DNA from: Myxococcales bacterium
Lineage (GTDB): Bacteria > Myxococcota > UBA727 > GCA-2721815
Direction: 5' to 3'
Length of the DNA stretch: 57,297 bases
Assembly (NCBI GenBank): GCA_002721815.1
Contig: PBLQ01000053.1
Location: 1-57,297 of the forward strand
Shown here: piece by piece, positions 27,147-36,046 of the stretch
Numbering within the stretch: position 1 is the first letter of the stretch
Layout: every line of letters begins with the position of its first letter
The notes under the pieces: model-generated
The model's input: the letters and a program-made list of their open reading frames with translations, nothing else
Databases searched by the model: none
Told to the model about the DNA's origin: nothing
Program-made: the position numbers and the translations under genes

Positions 27147-28024
27147 CACCAAGCATTCAAGTGGGCGATTCAACCATCGGCGAAGGAAACCCCGTCTATT
27201 TGATCGCCGAAATTGGCATCAACCACAACGGCGACTTAAAGAACGCTTTTGGGCTCATTGATGCAGCCGTTTTGGCGGGCTGCAACGCTGTCAAATTTCA
27301 AAAACGTACGCCTGAGTTGTGTGTTCCCAAAGATCAATGGGACATCCGACGCGACACCCCCTGGGGCGAAATGACCTATATTGATTATCGCCACAAGGTG
27401 GAATTCGACCAAAAAGACTACCAGGCCATCAGCGACTACTGTGCACAAAAAGAAATCCATTGGTTTGCATCATGCTGGGACGAAGAGGCTGTTGCCTTTA
27501 TGGAGCAGTTCAATCCCCCCACGTACAAAATCGCCTCGGCCAGCCTCACTGACACCCCCTTGCTTCAAGCCCTCTTGGCCACCCAAAAACCACTCATTCT
27601 ATCCACCGGGATGTCCACCCAAGATGAAATTGATCAAGCGGTAAAAACCCTCTCCGCCAACCCATTGGCCATCGCGCACAGCACGAGCTCCTATCCATGC
27701 CCCGCCGAAGAACTCAACCTCAAGATGATCCACACACTTGGGGAACGCTTCCCCGCCGCACCCATCGGATATTCCGGCCATGAGGTGGGCTTACAAACCA
27801 CCATTGCCGCCGTGGCCATGGGTGCCACATTCGTCGAGCGGCACATCACACTAGATCGCACCATGTGGGGCAGCGACCAAAGTGCCAGTGTTGAGCCATG
27901 GGGCCTCATGCGATTGGTCCGCGATATCCGCGTGGTAGAAAAATCCCGGGGAGATGGCATCAAGCAAGTCTACCCCAGCGAACTCAAAGCGCGACAAAAA
28001 TTAAGGCGTCAAACCAACTCATGA
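27143..28024 (+). CDS. neuB: N-acetylneuraminate/nonulosonic acid synthase, short form
   Basis: A 293-residue TIM-barrel enzyme that condenses phosphoenolpyruvate with a hexosamine to make sialic-type nonulosonic acids. The family features are present: LIAEIGINHNGDL, GCNAVKFQKRTPE, FASCWDEEAV, YKIASASLTDTPLL, ILSTGMST, the HSTSSYPCP and IGYSGHE segments, and FVERHITLDRTMWGSDQSAS. Usual length is about 340-350, with a C-terminal antifreeze-like (SAF) domain that completes the neighbour's active site. Here the protein stops after GIKQVYPSELKARQKLRR, with only the linker left, so it belongs to the SAF-less short forms. It overlaps neuA (ATGA) and the next gene (ATGA). Confidence 0.9.
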   Translation: MTPSIQVGDSTIGEGNPVYLIAEIGINHNGDLKNAFGLIDAAVLAGCNAVKFQKRTPELCVPKDQWDIRRDTPWGEMTYIDYRHKVEFDQKDYQAISDYCAQKEIHWFASCWDEEAVAFMEQFNPPTYKIASASLTDTPLLQALLATQKPLILSTGMSTQDEIDQAVKTLSANPLAIAHSTSSYPCPAEELNLKMIHTLGERFPAAPIGYSGHEVGLQTTIAAVAMGATFVERHITLDRTMWGSDQSASVEPWGLMRLVRDIRVVEKSRGDGIKQVYPSELKARQKLRRQTNS

Positions 28025-30240
28025 ATCATTCGGCCCTCGACAACTGGCAACGTCTCACCGACGCACTTTGGGATCTCACCGAGGACCACCCAGTCATCGC
28101 GCTCTTGTGCCGAACCTGGGCATTCCAGATCGCCAATGAAGTCAACCCGAAGACCACTCCCGCTTTTTCAGAGCAAACTTCTCATCCCCCCTTTAACATC
28201 CAATCACGCACGCTCACTTGTGACGTGGTTTTTGCGCCTTGCCTCGACCGAAGCAACTACTTAGGGACCTGTAACGAGGTCCTCAAAAACTTCAAATCCA
28301 GCAACCCCGATTTATCCGCCGGAATTCTCACCACAGGCCTCTCCGAAAGAGCGCTGAACCAGCTCATCAAAACCAGCGAATGGCCCCTTCTGTCCGGCCC
28401 TAATTTTCGTGCGCCACTTTTACGCCACCTCCCCCAAGTACATCACATCACCCAACGCATCGAAGAACGTGTCAATGCCATCAAGGAACTCGCTCCTTTT
28501 TTTCGTCGCCATCGTTCAGATAAATTTCAGAGAATAAGCGGAGACATCGAACGAATCGCTGCATTTAAACATTGGCTCACGGCCATTAATTGCAAGTGCG
28601 TGGTCATCCCCAATGAGCAACTCGAACCCGCTTCTCATTTGGTCTGCGCGGCCAAAGAACTTCAAATAGAAACCATTCAACTTTTGCATGGTATCCCGAC
28701 CCAACTCTACCATCCCATGCTTTCAGATCAGCTCTGGCTTTGGGATGAAGCGCAGGCACAAACCTTTCAAAAATGGGGTCTAACGAAAAGTCGAATTCAC
28801 GTGAGTGGGTTTTTGGAGCCCATACACATTCCCGATGCACCGGCCACCAAAAGCCAAACCCCTTCGTCACGCAATTGGCTTTTTGCCAGTCAATGGCAAG
28901 GCGCCGCGCTTTGGGGACAAACCCATTTTCACACCGCTGCCAAATGGGTGGCCCAAAGCCAGTTGCCATCTGACACCCAATTAACGGTTCGGTTTCACCC
29001 TCAAGACACTGAGAGCGACAAAACCGCCATCAAAAAACTATTCGAACATTGGACCGTGGCGCCACGTTTCACCGACAAACAAACCCCGTTGGGCGAGCAA
29101 ATGACCCACGTTCAAGGGGTGATCACCGCTTCATCCTCTGTAGGCTATATCGCGGGTGTCATGGGGCTCCCCACCGCCATCCTTTGGGACCCAGCCATGA
29201 CCGGCCTTCACGGAGACACCCATTTCCCAGGCAGTACACGCATTGAAGGGCCAGAAGCGCTGACACAATTTATTGCAGAGAACAATGACAGACGCTTAGA
29301 AGGCAACCCTTTCACCCAGCACCAACAAAGTGCTCTCACCCATACGGTGGATATACTCGGTGATGAGGCAAGAAAGAAGTCCCAAGAAAAATGGAGCGTT
29401 TCAGCAACCCACACCGGCGAGCATCTGCTGCCTGACCCTGGCAACATTCATTTTGGCATCGTCATTCCCAATCTGAACCAGGGGTCATTTTTAGAGGAAG
29501 CCCTCAAGTCGGTCATCGAGCAGGACTGGCCCCATCGGTCCCTGGTCATCATGGACGGCGGGTCTACCGACAACTCCATTGAAGTCATCCGTGAATACGA
29601 AGAACAAGCAAAAAACGTACGCATAGGACCTGATGGAGGTCAAACCCACGCCATCGCCGCTGGTTTCCACCAAATTCCCGAAGCCACCCACCTTCTATGG
29701 CTCAACAGCGATGACCGTCTCCTACCCGGGGCCCTGTCAACCTTTGCACGCATGATCAAACGTGAACCCAGACACGCGCTTTACATTGGTGCCGGGTGGC
29801 AGATTTCTGGTGATGGTCGCCGACGACTTGTCCTTCGCGATGAGATACGATGGCCCACGGTGCGGCTGTGGCCCCAACAATATTTTCTTCAACCTGCAAC
29901 CATGATTTCTAGGCCAGCCTACGAAGCGGTGATGGGTGTGAATCCCGATGTCCTCCACGCCATGGACTATGACCTGTGGCTGCGCTTGCTCCACCATCAC
30001 TCCGCCAAATGTTTTTCTACGCCGGTGTGTGAAGTTCAAATGCACCCCCAACAAAAAACGGCCCGCATTCGCAATGAAGTTCTTTGGGAAACCCTTGCCC
30101 TGTGTTTTGACGACGGTGGCCGTAAAGATGCTTTACAACTGGGTTCCCACCTTCTCCGGCACGAACCCCAGTTTGCAAGTTGGGCGGCTGAAAAAGGACT
30201 GCAACTCTTTTCGCGCCTTAGTAAGTTTGGCAAATCTTAG
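28021..30240 (+). CDS. two-domain glycosyltransferase: GT-B-like N-terminus plus GT2 C-terminus
   Basis: A 739-residue protein starting at the ATG that overlaps the neuB stop; longer in-frame starts lie inside neuB. Residues 1-460 resemble surface-polysaccharide GT-B proteins: IQLLHGIPTQLYHPMLSDQLWLWDEAQ, then a VSGFLEP turn, RFHPQDTES, and VITASSSVGYIAGVMGLPTAILWDP (donor-side loop). No exact family can be named. Residues 475-739 are a GT2 GT-A domain with IVIPNLNQGSFLEEALKSV, MDGGSTDNS, LWLNSDDRL (DxD-like) and the late MDYDLWLRL motif. It may add two different sugars. Its 3' end overlaps the convergent inverted gene by 23 bp. Confidence 0.75.
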   Translation: MNHSALDNWQRLTDALWDLTEDHPVIALLCRTWAFQIANEVNPKTTPAFSEQTSHPPFNIQSRTLTCDVVFAPCLDRSNYLGTCNEVLKNFKSSNPDLSAGILTTGLSERALNQLIKTSEWPLLSGPNFRAPLLRHLPQVHHITQRIEERVNAIKELAPFFRRHRSDKFQRISGDIERIAAFKHWLTAINCKCVVIPNEQLEPASHLVCAAKELQIETIQLLHGIPTQLYHPMLSDQLWLWDEAQAQTFQKWGLTKSRIHVSGFLEPIHIPDAPATKSQTPSSRNWLFASQWQGAALWGQTHFHTAAKWVAQSQLPSDTQLTVRFHPQDTESDKTAIKKLFEHWTVAPRFTDKQTPLGEQMTHVQGVITASSSVGYIAGVMGLPTAILWDPAMTGLHGDTHFPGSTRIEGPEALTQFIAENNDRRLEGNPFTQHQQSALTHTVDILGDEARKKSQEKWSVSATHTGEHLLPDPGNIHFGIVIPNLNQGSFLEEALKSVIEQDWPHRSLVIMDGGSTDNSIEVIREYEEQAKNVRIGPDGGQTHAIAAGFHQIPEATHLLWLNSDDRLLPGALSTFARMIKREPRHALYIGAGWQISGDGRRRLVLRDEIRWPTVRLWPQQYFLQPATMISRPAYEAVMGVNPDVLHAMDYDLWLRLLHHHSAKCFSTPVCEVQMHPQQKTARIRNEVLWETLALCFDDGGRKDALQLGSHLLRHEPQFASWAAEKGLQLFSRLSKFGKS

Positions 30241-31339
30241 TCAAAAAACCATCAATGGCAGTACCCATCACTTGCCAAGAGGGTACGCCGTGTTTGTGAA
30301 CGGGTCCGTGCGCCAAAGCTTCTACAACCCCTTGAGATAGCCCTGGCCCCCCTTTGTCAGGTTCGAACAAGGTGCCACCCACTTCCCCAGCATGCTCGGC
30401 TTGGTTGCCGCACCGAGGCATGGCTACCGGCTTCCCAAAAGTTGCTGCCAAAAACGGGATGCCCGAATTGAGACCACGGGTTCTTGGCACCACCACACAG
30501 TCCGCGGCCAACACTTCTCCAACCAATTCATGGTCGCTCAACCGTCGCTGGTAACAGAACACTTCATGAGACTTGCTGAGTTTATTGAGTCGCCAATAGG
30601 TGGGTTTGCGGCGCCCATTGAATGTCTCGCCGCCAGCTAAAACCCACTGCACATGGCCCTGGTGGTAAGCAATGGCGTCAAGAACCATATTGACTTCGGC
30701 CTTGGTCCTTAAGTCACCCGGAATGAAAATACGGGGCACCCCATCTCGCTTCAAAGGCAAGATTTGTTCCGCATGTTGGAAGGTTAACAACTGTTCAAAC
30801 AAACCGTGACTCACCCGAAATGCCGCCGGTTGTTGCTCTTCTAACCCAAAGCGCTCAGTCCAATTATCCAACGAAAATTGTCCCAAGTGAATCACACCAT
30901 CGGAATGTTGGACCAAGTGTCGGTACAGCGCGATCCAATGCCGACCCGCGTTGCCCAGAACGCAGCGGGGCATAAAATTGTGTAACACGCCCATCACTGG
31001 CACTTTCGCCTTCCATTGGCTCAGCATGGATTCAAATGACTCCCGCTGTTTGAGGGTGAGATGGCCCAAGCGTCCCCCCAATGAATGCCGAAAAAAGCCT
31101 TCGGGCCACATCCATAAAAGCAAGTCTTCCTCGGCCGGCCCACGCCAAAAAGAGGCTGAGTCCACTGTGACCGTATGGCCCATAGACCTTAAAGTTGCCG
31201 TAAAATCATGGATATATGTGCGATATACCCATATGTCTGGTATCAAAATGCGTATGGTTTCAAAGTTGCCATTCGGGCTTAGCCGTGATGTTATAAGATA
31301 GTACGGGAAAAGGGAAAAGTTCAGTTTTTTATGCAACAC
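30218..31339 (-). CDS. glycosyltransferase-like protein, inverted within the cluster
   Basis: This gene is on the minus strand among plus-strand glycan genes. Its 373 residues have a GT-B feel: RILIPDIWVYRTYIHDFTATLRSMGHTV at the start, VPVMGVLHNFMPRC, DGVIHLGQFSLDNW, FIPGDLRTKAEVN, then a donor-side end LAADCVVVPRTRGLNSGIPFLAATFGKPVAMP. The substrate is unknown. The GTG at 31339 has no ribosome-binding site and overlaps the divergent gene start by 9 bp. A more natural start lies at an out-of-frame ATG just upstream of RILIPD, so a one-base indel is possible. It overlaps the preceding gene by 23 bp. Confidence 0.65.
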   Translation of the reverse strand: MLHKKLNFSLFPYYLITSRLSPNGNFETIRILIPDIWVYRTYIHDFTATLRSMGHTVTVDSASFWRGPAEEDLLLWMWPEGFFRHSLGGRLGHLTLKQRESFESMLSQWKAKVPVMGVLHNFMPRCVLGNAGRHWIALYRHLVQHSDGVIHLGQFSLDNWTERFGLEEQQPAAFRVSHGLFEQLLTFQHAEQILPLKRDGVPRIFIPGDLRTKAEVNMVLDAIAYHQGHVQWVLAGGETFNGRRKPTYWRLNKLSKSHEVFCYQRRLSDHELVGEVLAADCVVVPRTRGLNSGIPFLAATFGKPVAMPRCGNQAEHAGEVGGTLFEPDKGGPGLSQGVVEALAHGPVHKHGVPSWQVMGTAIDGFLTKICQTY

Positions 31340-32485
31340 AATGCTCTGGCCATCGTCATTCCTGCCTTCAACCGCCCTCAGGCCTTAAAAAGGCTCTTGG
31401 GCTCCTTGCAACAGGCTCGATATCCCACTCAAATCGAGGTCCCACTCTATTTGGCCATAGACGCCGAAACACCCGGCCAATGCAATGCGGATGTGTTGCA
31501 AATGGCACGGGCCTTTCCATGGCCTCACGGGCCAAAAACGGTTTTGGAGACAGACCAACCCTTGGGATTGCGGGACAACATTCTGCGGTGTGGTGAGCTC
31601 ACCGCAAAGCATCAGGGGATTATTTTGCTGGAAGACGATCTGTGGGTAAGCCCCGTTTTTTATGAGGCAGCCCAGCAGTTGTTCGACGGTTATCATGGAC
31701 AAGAAAATATCGGCGCCATTTCCCTGTATGGCTTTCGCTACAATGAACATGCGCGAAGGCCTTTTGTCCCCATCGCGGATGGCCATGATGTTTTCTTCGT
31801 ACAAACGTCCTCTTCCTGGGGGCAAATCTGGTGGTCAGAAGTATGGGCCCCTTTTAAAGCGTTTTTAGAAAGCGATATTCCTACTGCCCCTCACAATATT
31901 CCAGCAGACATTCCCCACTGGCCGAACTCCTGGAAAAAAGATCACATTCACTTTCTCGCCACAAAAGATTGGTACAGCGTGGTGCCACGCACGTCGTTCA
32001 CCACCAACATGGGTGACGGTGGAAAAAATCACTCTGCGCTGCCCCACTTGCTCCAGGCTGATGTGGCTTTGAACAACCCGCTTTACCAATTGTGTGCATT
32101 GGCAGATTCCGGTGCTGTCTACGATGCTTTCTTTGAGCCCACGCCTGCAACGATCCAGCGTGCTTTCCCTGATTTAACCTCGCCAATGGAGGCGGATTTT
32201 TACGGCATCAAACCCTTGTCTTTCTTGAAAGGCAAACGATGCATTTCAGCCAAAAGCGCCACGCAATACCACGCGCGCTACGAGCATCTTTTGCGCCCAG
32301 ATGCCATGAATTTGGCTTTGCCCACTGAAGATGGTTTTTTCTACGAGGCTCAAGGCGATCATCTAGAGAAAATGACCGAGCAACGGTATCTCGCCCTTCT
32401 TGAAAAAGACCACCCTTCCTTTTCGGGCAGGGATGGCTTTAAACTGTCGTGGAGTAAACTGCGCAAGAAGATTTTCCGAGATTAA
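31331..32485 (+). CDS. glycosyltransferase family 2-like (GT-A)
   Basis: A 384-residue protein with AIVIPAFNRPQALKRLLGSL, the GT2 N-terminal fold, followed by PLYLAIDAETPG and GIILLEDDLWVSPVFYEAAQQL, where LEDD is the metal/donor-binding DxD equivalent. IGAISLYGFRYN and WGQIWWSEVWAPFKAFL are conserved in a branch of GT2-like proteins that also includes POMGnT-type folds. The C-terminal 120 residues are soluble with no membrane segment. It starts back to back with the inverted gene, so its promoter, if separate, must lie within that gene. The acceptor is unknown. Confidence 0.7.
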   Translation: MQHNALAIVIPAFNRPQALKRLLGSLQQARYPTQIEVPLYLAIDAETPGQCNADVLQMARAFPWPHGPKTVLETDQPLGLRDNILRCGELTAKHQGIILLEDDLWVSPVFYEAAQQLFDGYHGQENIGAISLYGFRYNEHARRPFVPIADGHDVFFVQTSSSWGQIWWSEVWAPFKAFLESDIPTAPHNIPADIPHWPNSWKKDHIHFLATKDWYSVVPRTSFTTNMGDGGKNHSALPHLLQADVALNNPLYQLCALADSGAVYDAFFEPTPATIQRAFPDLTSPMEADFYGIKPLSFLKGKRCISAKSATQYHARYEHLLRPDAMNLALPTEDGFFYEAQGDHLEKMTEQRYLALLEKDHPSFSGRDGFKLSWSKLRKKIFRD

Positions 32486-32504
32486 CCCAATCCAAAAGGA
32501 CGCC

Positions 32505-33308
32505 ATGTTTTCCATCATCACACCGGTATTAAATGGGATGCCCTACCTGCCCCAAGCTGTCCGCTCGGTGGCCGAAGCCAGCGAGGGGGTGGTGGTCCAA
32601 CACATCATCATGGATGGGGGTTCCACCGATGGCACCTTACGGTGGCTCGAAGACAACCAAGATTATGGATACGAAATAGTGTCTGGCAAGGACAGCAGCC
32701 AAAGTGAAGCGCTCATCAAAGGGTTTGAAAGGGCTCACGGCCGGTATCTCGCATGGCTCAATGCTGACGACCTCTTAGAACCCGATGCGCTCGCTAAAGT
32801 CCACCGGGCCTTCAGCACCAGTGACGCCTGGGTGGCCGTGAGTGGTGCCGCTTTGGTCATCAACGGTGAAAACGAAATTATCGGCTCCACCAAAGCGCTT
32901 CCAAACGGGGAACTTTCGTCTCTGCTCGGTCATCTGCAAAACATCCCACAGCCCTCGACGTTTTTCCGAAGAGACATCTACAATCTGGTGGCGGGCATCA
33001 ACCTCAATCTGAACTACGCCATGGATGTGGACCTGTGGTTGCAACTGGCCAAACACGGCCCCATCCACGTGATGAAAAATGAGATTCTTTCCCGTGTTCG
33101 CATTCATGACGGTGCCAAAACGGTCAACAATCAAGATGCCACCGCCAGAGAGGACCTCATGGTGCGGCTGAAACATGGCATGTCACTCACCTCAAAAAAC
33201 AGCCTTCATCTTTCTAAACGCGGGTTCATCTACCCATGCTTACGCCCTTTCCAAAAATTAGCCAAACGCGCTTTGGCCAAGACCCCTTTGAAACACAACG
33301 GGAAATAA
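32505..33308 (+). CDS. glycosyltransferase family 2
   Basis: A 267-residue GT2. MFSIITPVLNGMPYLPQAV is the N-terminal strand, followed by IIMDGGSTDGTLRWLED and the DxD-type LAWLNADDLLEPDAL. The last conserved block, YAMDVDLWLQLAKHGP, is the same as in the C-terminal domain of the 28021 gene, so the two may have shared an ancestor. The ATG at 32505 with AAAAGGA before it is preferred; a longer frame from 32400 overlaps the previous gene. It lies 6 bp before the next one. Confidence 0.85.
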   Translation: MFSIITPVLNGMPYLPQAVRSVAEASEGVVVQHIIMDGGSTDGTLRWLEDNQDYGYEIVSGKDSSQSEALIKGFERAHGRYLAWLNADDLLEPDALAKVHRAFSTSDAWVAVSGAALVINGENEIIGSTKALPNGELSSLLGHLQNIPQPSTFFRRDIYNLVAGINLNLNYAMDVDLWLQLAKHGPIHVMKNEILSRVRIHDGAKTVNNQDATAREDLMVRLKHGMSLTSKNSLHLSKRGFIYPCLRPFQKLAKRALAKTPLKHNGK

Positions 33309-33313
33309 ATTTC

Positions 33314-34966
33314 ATGAAGGGCAATGCATCCAATCAACCGACTCATGGCCCCCTAGAGGTGGTCCTGCCCGTCATGGGGCACAGTTTAGGTCAAGTCGCG
33401 CACGCCATTCGTTCTTTACGTCGCCAAGACTACCCAGTGTCTCGGATTGTCTTGGTGGGGCAAGGCCCTGAAGATCGTCTCGTCCAGACCGGCTTACACT
33501 TTTCAAGTCAGCAAGTGTCCACCGTTCGTCTGCCGCCCCAAACAATGCTTTTTTCCGAAGCCTGGTGGAAAGCCCTTGCGCCACACCTGTCTGGCACCTG
33601 GGTCGGTGTCCAGCTGCCGGGGGCCATCAGTCATGGGAACCGTTTTCAAAACCAGCTGGATTATTTGGCTCGAAACACTGCGGTTCCTTTGGCTCTGTCT
33701 AACCTGCGGCTCGCTGACGAAAACGGGCTCCTGACTTCGGCCAACATCAACCCACTTGAGAGCCCTTTGGCACAACGACACATCAAGACACTCGCGTGGG
33801 GCACCCATTGCTTTCGCACCCACTTGCTTACAAGTCATGACCTGAGCACCATCATCCCTGCGCAAGGCAAGGCCGGAAGCACGGCTCATTACAGATTCTC
33901 AGAAAGCCTGGGTACCATTTGGCTACCACAAGAATCCCTTGAACACGCCGAACTCGAGGCGAAGGTGGGGCATCCTTTCCAAACCTCCATTGACCCCTCT
34001 TTTTACCCAAGCATCGGGGTCTGCATTCCTGGAAAAAACATCGAAGCTTTTCTGCCCGAAGCCCTCGAGAGTTTATCCCGACAAAGTTACGTGCCCGACG
34101 AAGTGATGTTCATCGACGACGGTTCCACCGACCGCTCGGGCGATATTGCCACTGCTTCAGGGGTGGTCACGCAATGCATCCCGGGCCCAGGACGATGGGC
34201 CTCTGGCGCGAGGAACAAGGGCATCGGAGTGATGACCAGTGACATCATCGTATTGCTCGATGGCGATGATGTCCTTGAACCTGACTGGGTCGCACGCGTC
34301 GCAGGCATATTCGCCCGTCATTCAGATGTGGGTGTCATGTGCGGCAAGTACACCTATATGGATGAAGAAGGAAACCGGCTTTTCACCAGGGCGCCCGAAG
34401 TGAACGACTGGACCCCTGGCGGCCTCAAACAACGCAACGTCATGGCAGGTGGCGCGGGCTTTGCGTTTCGCCGCACCGCCTTTTTGGAAGCCGGGGGATA
34501 CAATGAAAAAGTTCGCATTGGAGAGGATTGGGACCTTTGGCAACGCATGGTCAATCACAATGGTTTGATGGTTGCCAATGCCCCCGCCTACCGCATCCGG
34601 TCGCGTCGCGGTTCGGCATTGCGAGACGGCGCCTTTCAGGAAGCCGAAGTCTGGGGGCTTTTGCGCGTTGAAGACGCTCCCGAAGAAGAAAAACAACAAG
34701 CGTACCAAATGATTCTGATCGATAATGCGAAACGGGCCTTGGCGTTTGGGGACGAAAAATACGCGAGAGAAGCCACCCGTAAGGCCATACGCATGGGCGG
34801 AAAAAAATCGCTTGATGTTTTGCCCCTTCTTGTGGCCAGCCATTTACCCAAATCGGCCCAATCGAAGGCCTTTGAATTGCGCCGCAGCATCCGGCGAAAA
34901 ATTGGCGCTTGGCTTGATGACAATTTGGAACGGCCCTATGGCAAAAAAACAGAGGACCCCGAATGA
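33314..34966 (+). CDS. tandem glycosyltransferase family 2 protein
   Basis: A 550-residue protein with two GT-A-like halves. The first (about 1-230) begins LEVVLPVMGHSLGQVAHAIRSLRRQDYP and lacks a clear DxD, so may be degenerate. The second (about 235-480) is a standard GT2: VCIPGKNIEAFLPEALESLSRQ, FIDDGSTDRSGD, IVLLDGDDVLEPDWV, and the EDWDLWQRM motif. A helical tail follows. It could be a processing or dual-site transferase. The ATG at 33314 is 5 bp after the previous stop. The end overlaps the next gene start (ATGA at 34963). Confidence 0.8.
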   Translation: MKGNASNQPTHGPLEVVLPVMGHSLGQVAHAIRSLRRQDYPVSRIVLVGQGPEDRLVQTGLHFSSQQVSTVRLPPQTMLFSEAWWKALAPHLSGTWVGVQLPGAISHGNRFQNQLDYLARNTAVPLALSNLRLADENGLLTSANINPLESPLAQRHIKTLAWGTHCFRTHLLTSHDLSTIIPAQGKAGSTAHYRFSESLGTIWLPQESLEHAELEAKVGHPFQTSIDPSFYPSIGVCIPGKNIEAFLPEALESLSRQSYVPDEVMFIDDGSTDRSGDIATASGVVTQCIPGPGRWASGARNKGIGVMTSDIIVLLDGDDVLEPDWVARVAGIFARHSDVGVMCGKYTYMDEEGNRLFTRAPEVNDWTPGGLKQRNVMAGGAGFAFRRTAFLEAGGYNEKVRIGEDWDLWQRMVNHNGLMVANAPAYRIRSRRGSALRDGAFQEAEVWGLLRVEDAPEEEKQQAYQMILIDNAKRALAFGDEKYAREATRKAIRMGGKKSLDVLPLLVASHLPKSAQSKAFELRRSIRRKIGAWLDDNLERPYGKKTEDPE

Positions 34967-36027
34967 CAGCATCCAAAGGACAAATCATTCACCTCATCGT
35001 TGGCCTTGACCCGGGGGGCGCCGAACATGCCTTGTTGCATTTGGTGAAGGAACAAAAAAAACAAGGCTGGCATCCTGAGGTTTTTTATCTCAAATCTGCG
35101 GCATCCAAACTTCGACATCGTTTTGAAGACCACGGCATACCGGTGCACAATGCCATGTCGTCGCCATGGCTCATAAAGACCTTGCGCGATCGCTACAAAC
35201 AAAACCCGCGACTTCTGCTCCATTCCCATCTTTTGTACGCGGACTGCGTGGCTTGGTTTTTAAAGGACTTATTGGGATGTCCTTGGGTTTGTACCCTTCA
35301 CAGCACCTATGATTTCCACACCCAACGAAAGGCACGGCAAGCGCTGGCCCAGCGGATCTACAAGCGGTTGGACCAGGCCATCGCTGTCACAGAGGTTGTG
35401 GGAGAAAGTTTTATCAGCGCAGGCGCCATCAGTGCCCACACGGTGATTGGAAATGCCGTCCATGAAGATTTTTTTCGTTGTTCCCCAAAAACAACCAACC
35501 CTCAGGACAAACGGTTGCTTGTTTTAGGCCGACTCTCCCCCGAAAAACAATTTTCAATGGCGTTGGATGCCCTATCCTTTTTGGACCCATCGTTCTCTTT
35601 AGATGTGGTGGGCGACGGCCCTGCCGCTGAATCGCTGCGGCGCCGAGCCAGTGACCGTAACATCAGTGACCGCGTCCGGTTTCATGGCCTCGTGGGCCTC
35701 CCCACCGCGGTGATGGCCCAATCTGATGTGGTCCTCCTGCCCTCGGCCACCGAAGGCCTTCCCTTGGTGGCCTTAGAATCCATTGCCACTGGTACCCCCA
35801 TCATCGCCAATGCAGTGGGTGGCTTGGTGGCGCTCCTCGAAGCGTCCCCCATTCCAAGCGTCAACATTCAAACCGGCCAAGACTTGGCACAAGAAATCCA
35901 ACGGGTTTTTGCTGGTCCCAAAACCATCCCCCAGTGGCAAAAATGGGCCGAGACTGCCCGCGAAGCCTTCATGCCCCAAGTCATTGGGCGAGAAGTTACG
36001 CAATGCTATGAAGACGTGTTAGGCTAA
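34963..36027 (+). CDS. glycosyltransferase family 4
   Basis: A 354-residue GT-B. IIHLIVGLDPGGAEHALLHLVKEQKKQG carries the GGAE acceptor loop, VCTLHSTYDFHTQRKARQAL is the mid-domain, and LLVLGRLSPEKQFSMALDALS starts the nucleotide-sugar domain. LPSATEGLPLVALESIATGTPIIANAVGG contains the E(x7)E catalytic/donor region. No membrane segment. It starts in a 4-bp overlap with the GT2 gene and precedes the WecA-like gene by 20 bp. Donor and acceptor are unknown. Confidence 0.88.
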   Translation: MTASKGQIIHLIVGLDPGGAEHALLHLVKEQKKQGWHPEVFYLKSAASKLRHRFEDHGIPVHNAMSSPWLIKTLRDRYKQNPRLLLHSHLLYADCVAWFLKDLLGCPWVCTLHSTYDFHTQRKARQALAQRIYKRLDQAIAVTEVVGESFISAGAISAHTVIGNAVHEDFFRCSPKTTNPQDKRLLVLGRLSPEKQFSMALDALSFLDPSFSLDVVGDGPAAESLRRRASDRNISDRVRFHGLVGLPTAVMAQSDVVLLPSATEGLPLVALESIATGTPIIANAVGGLVALLEASPIPSVNIQTGQDLAQEIQRVFAGPKTIPQWQKWAETAREAFMPQVIGREVTQCYEDVLG

Positions 36028-36046
36028 ACCCAGTTAAAGGATTCAT

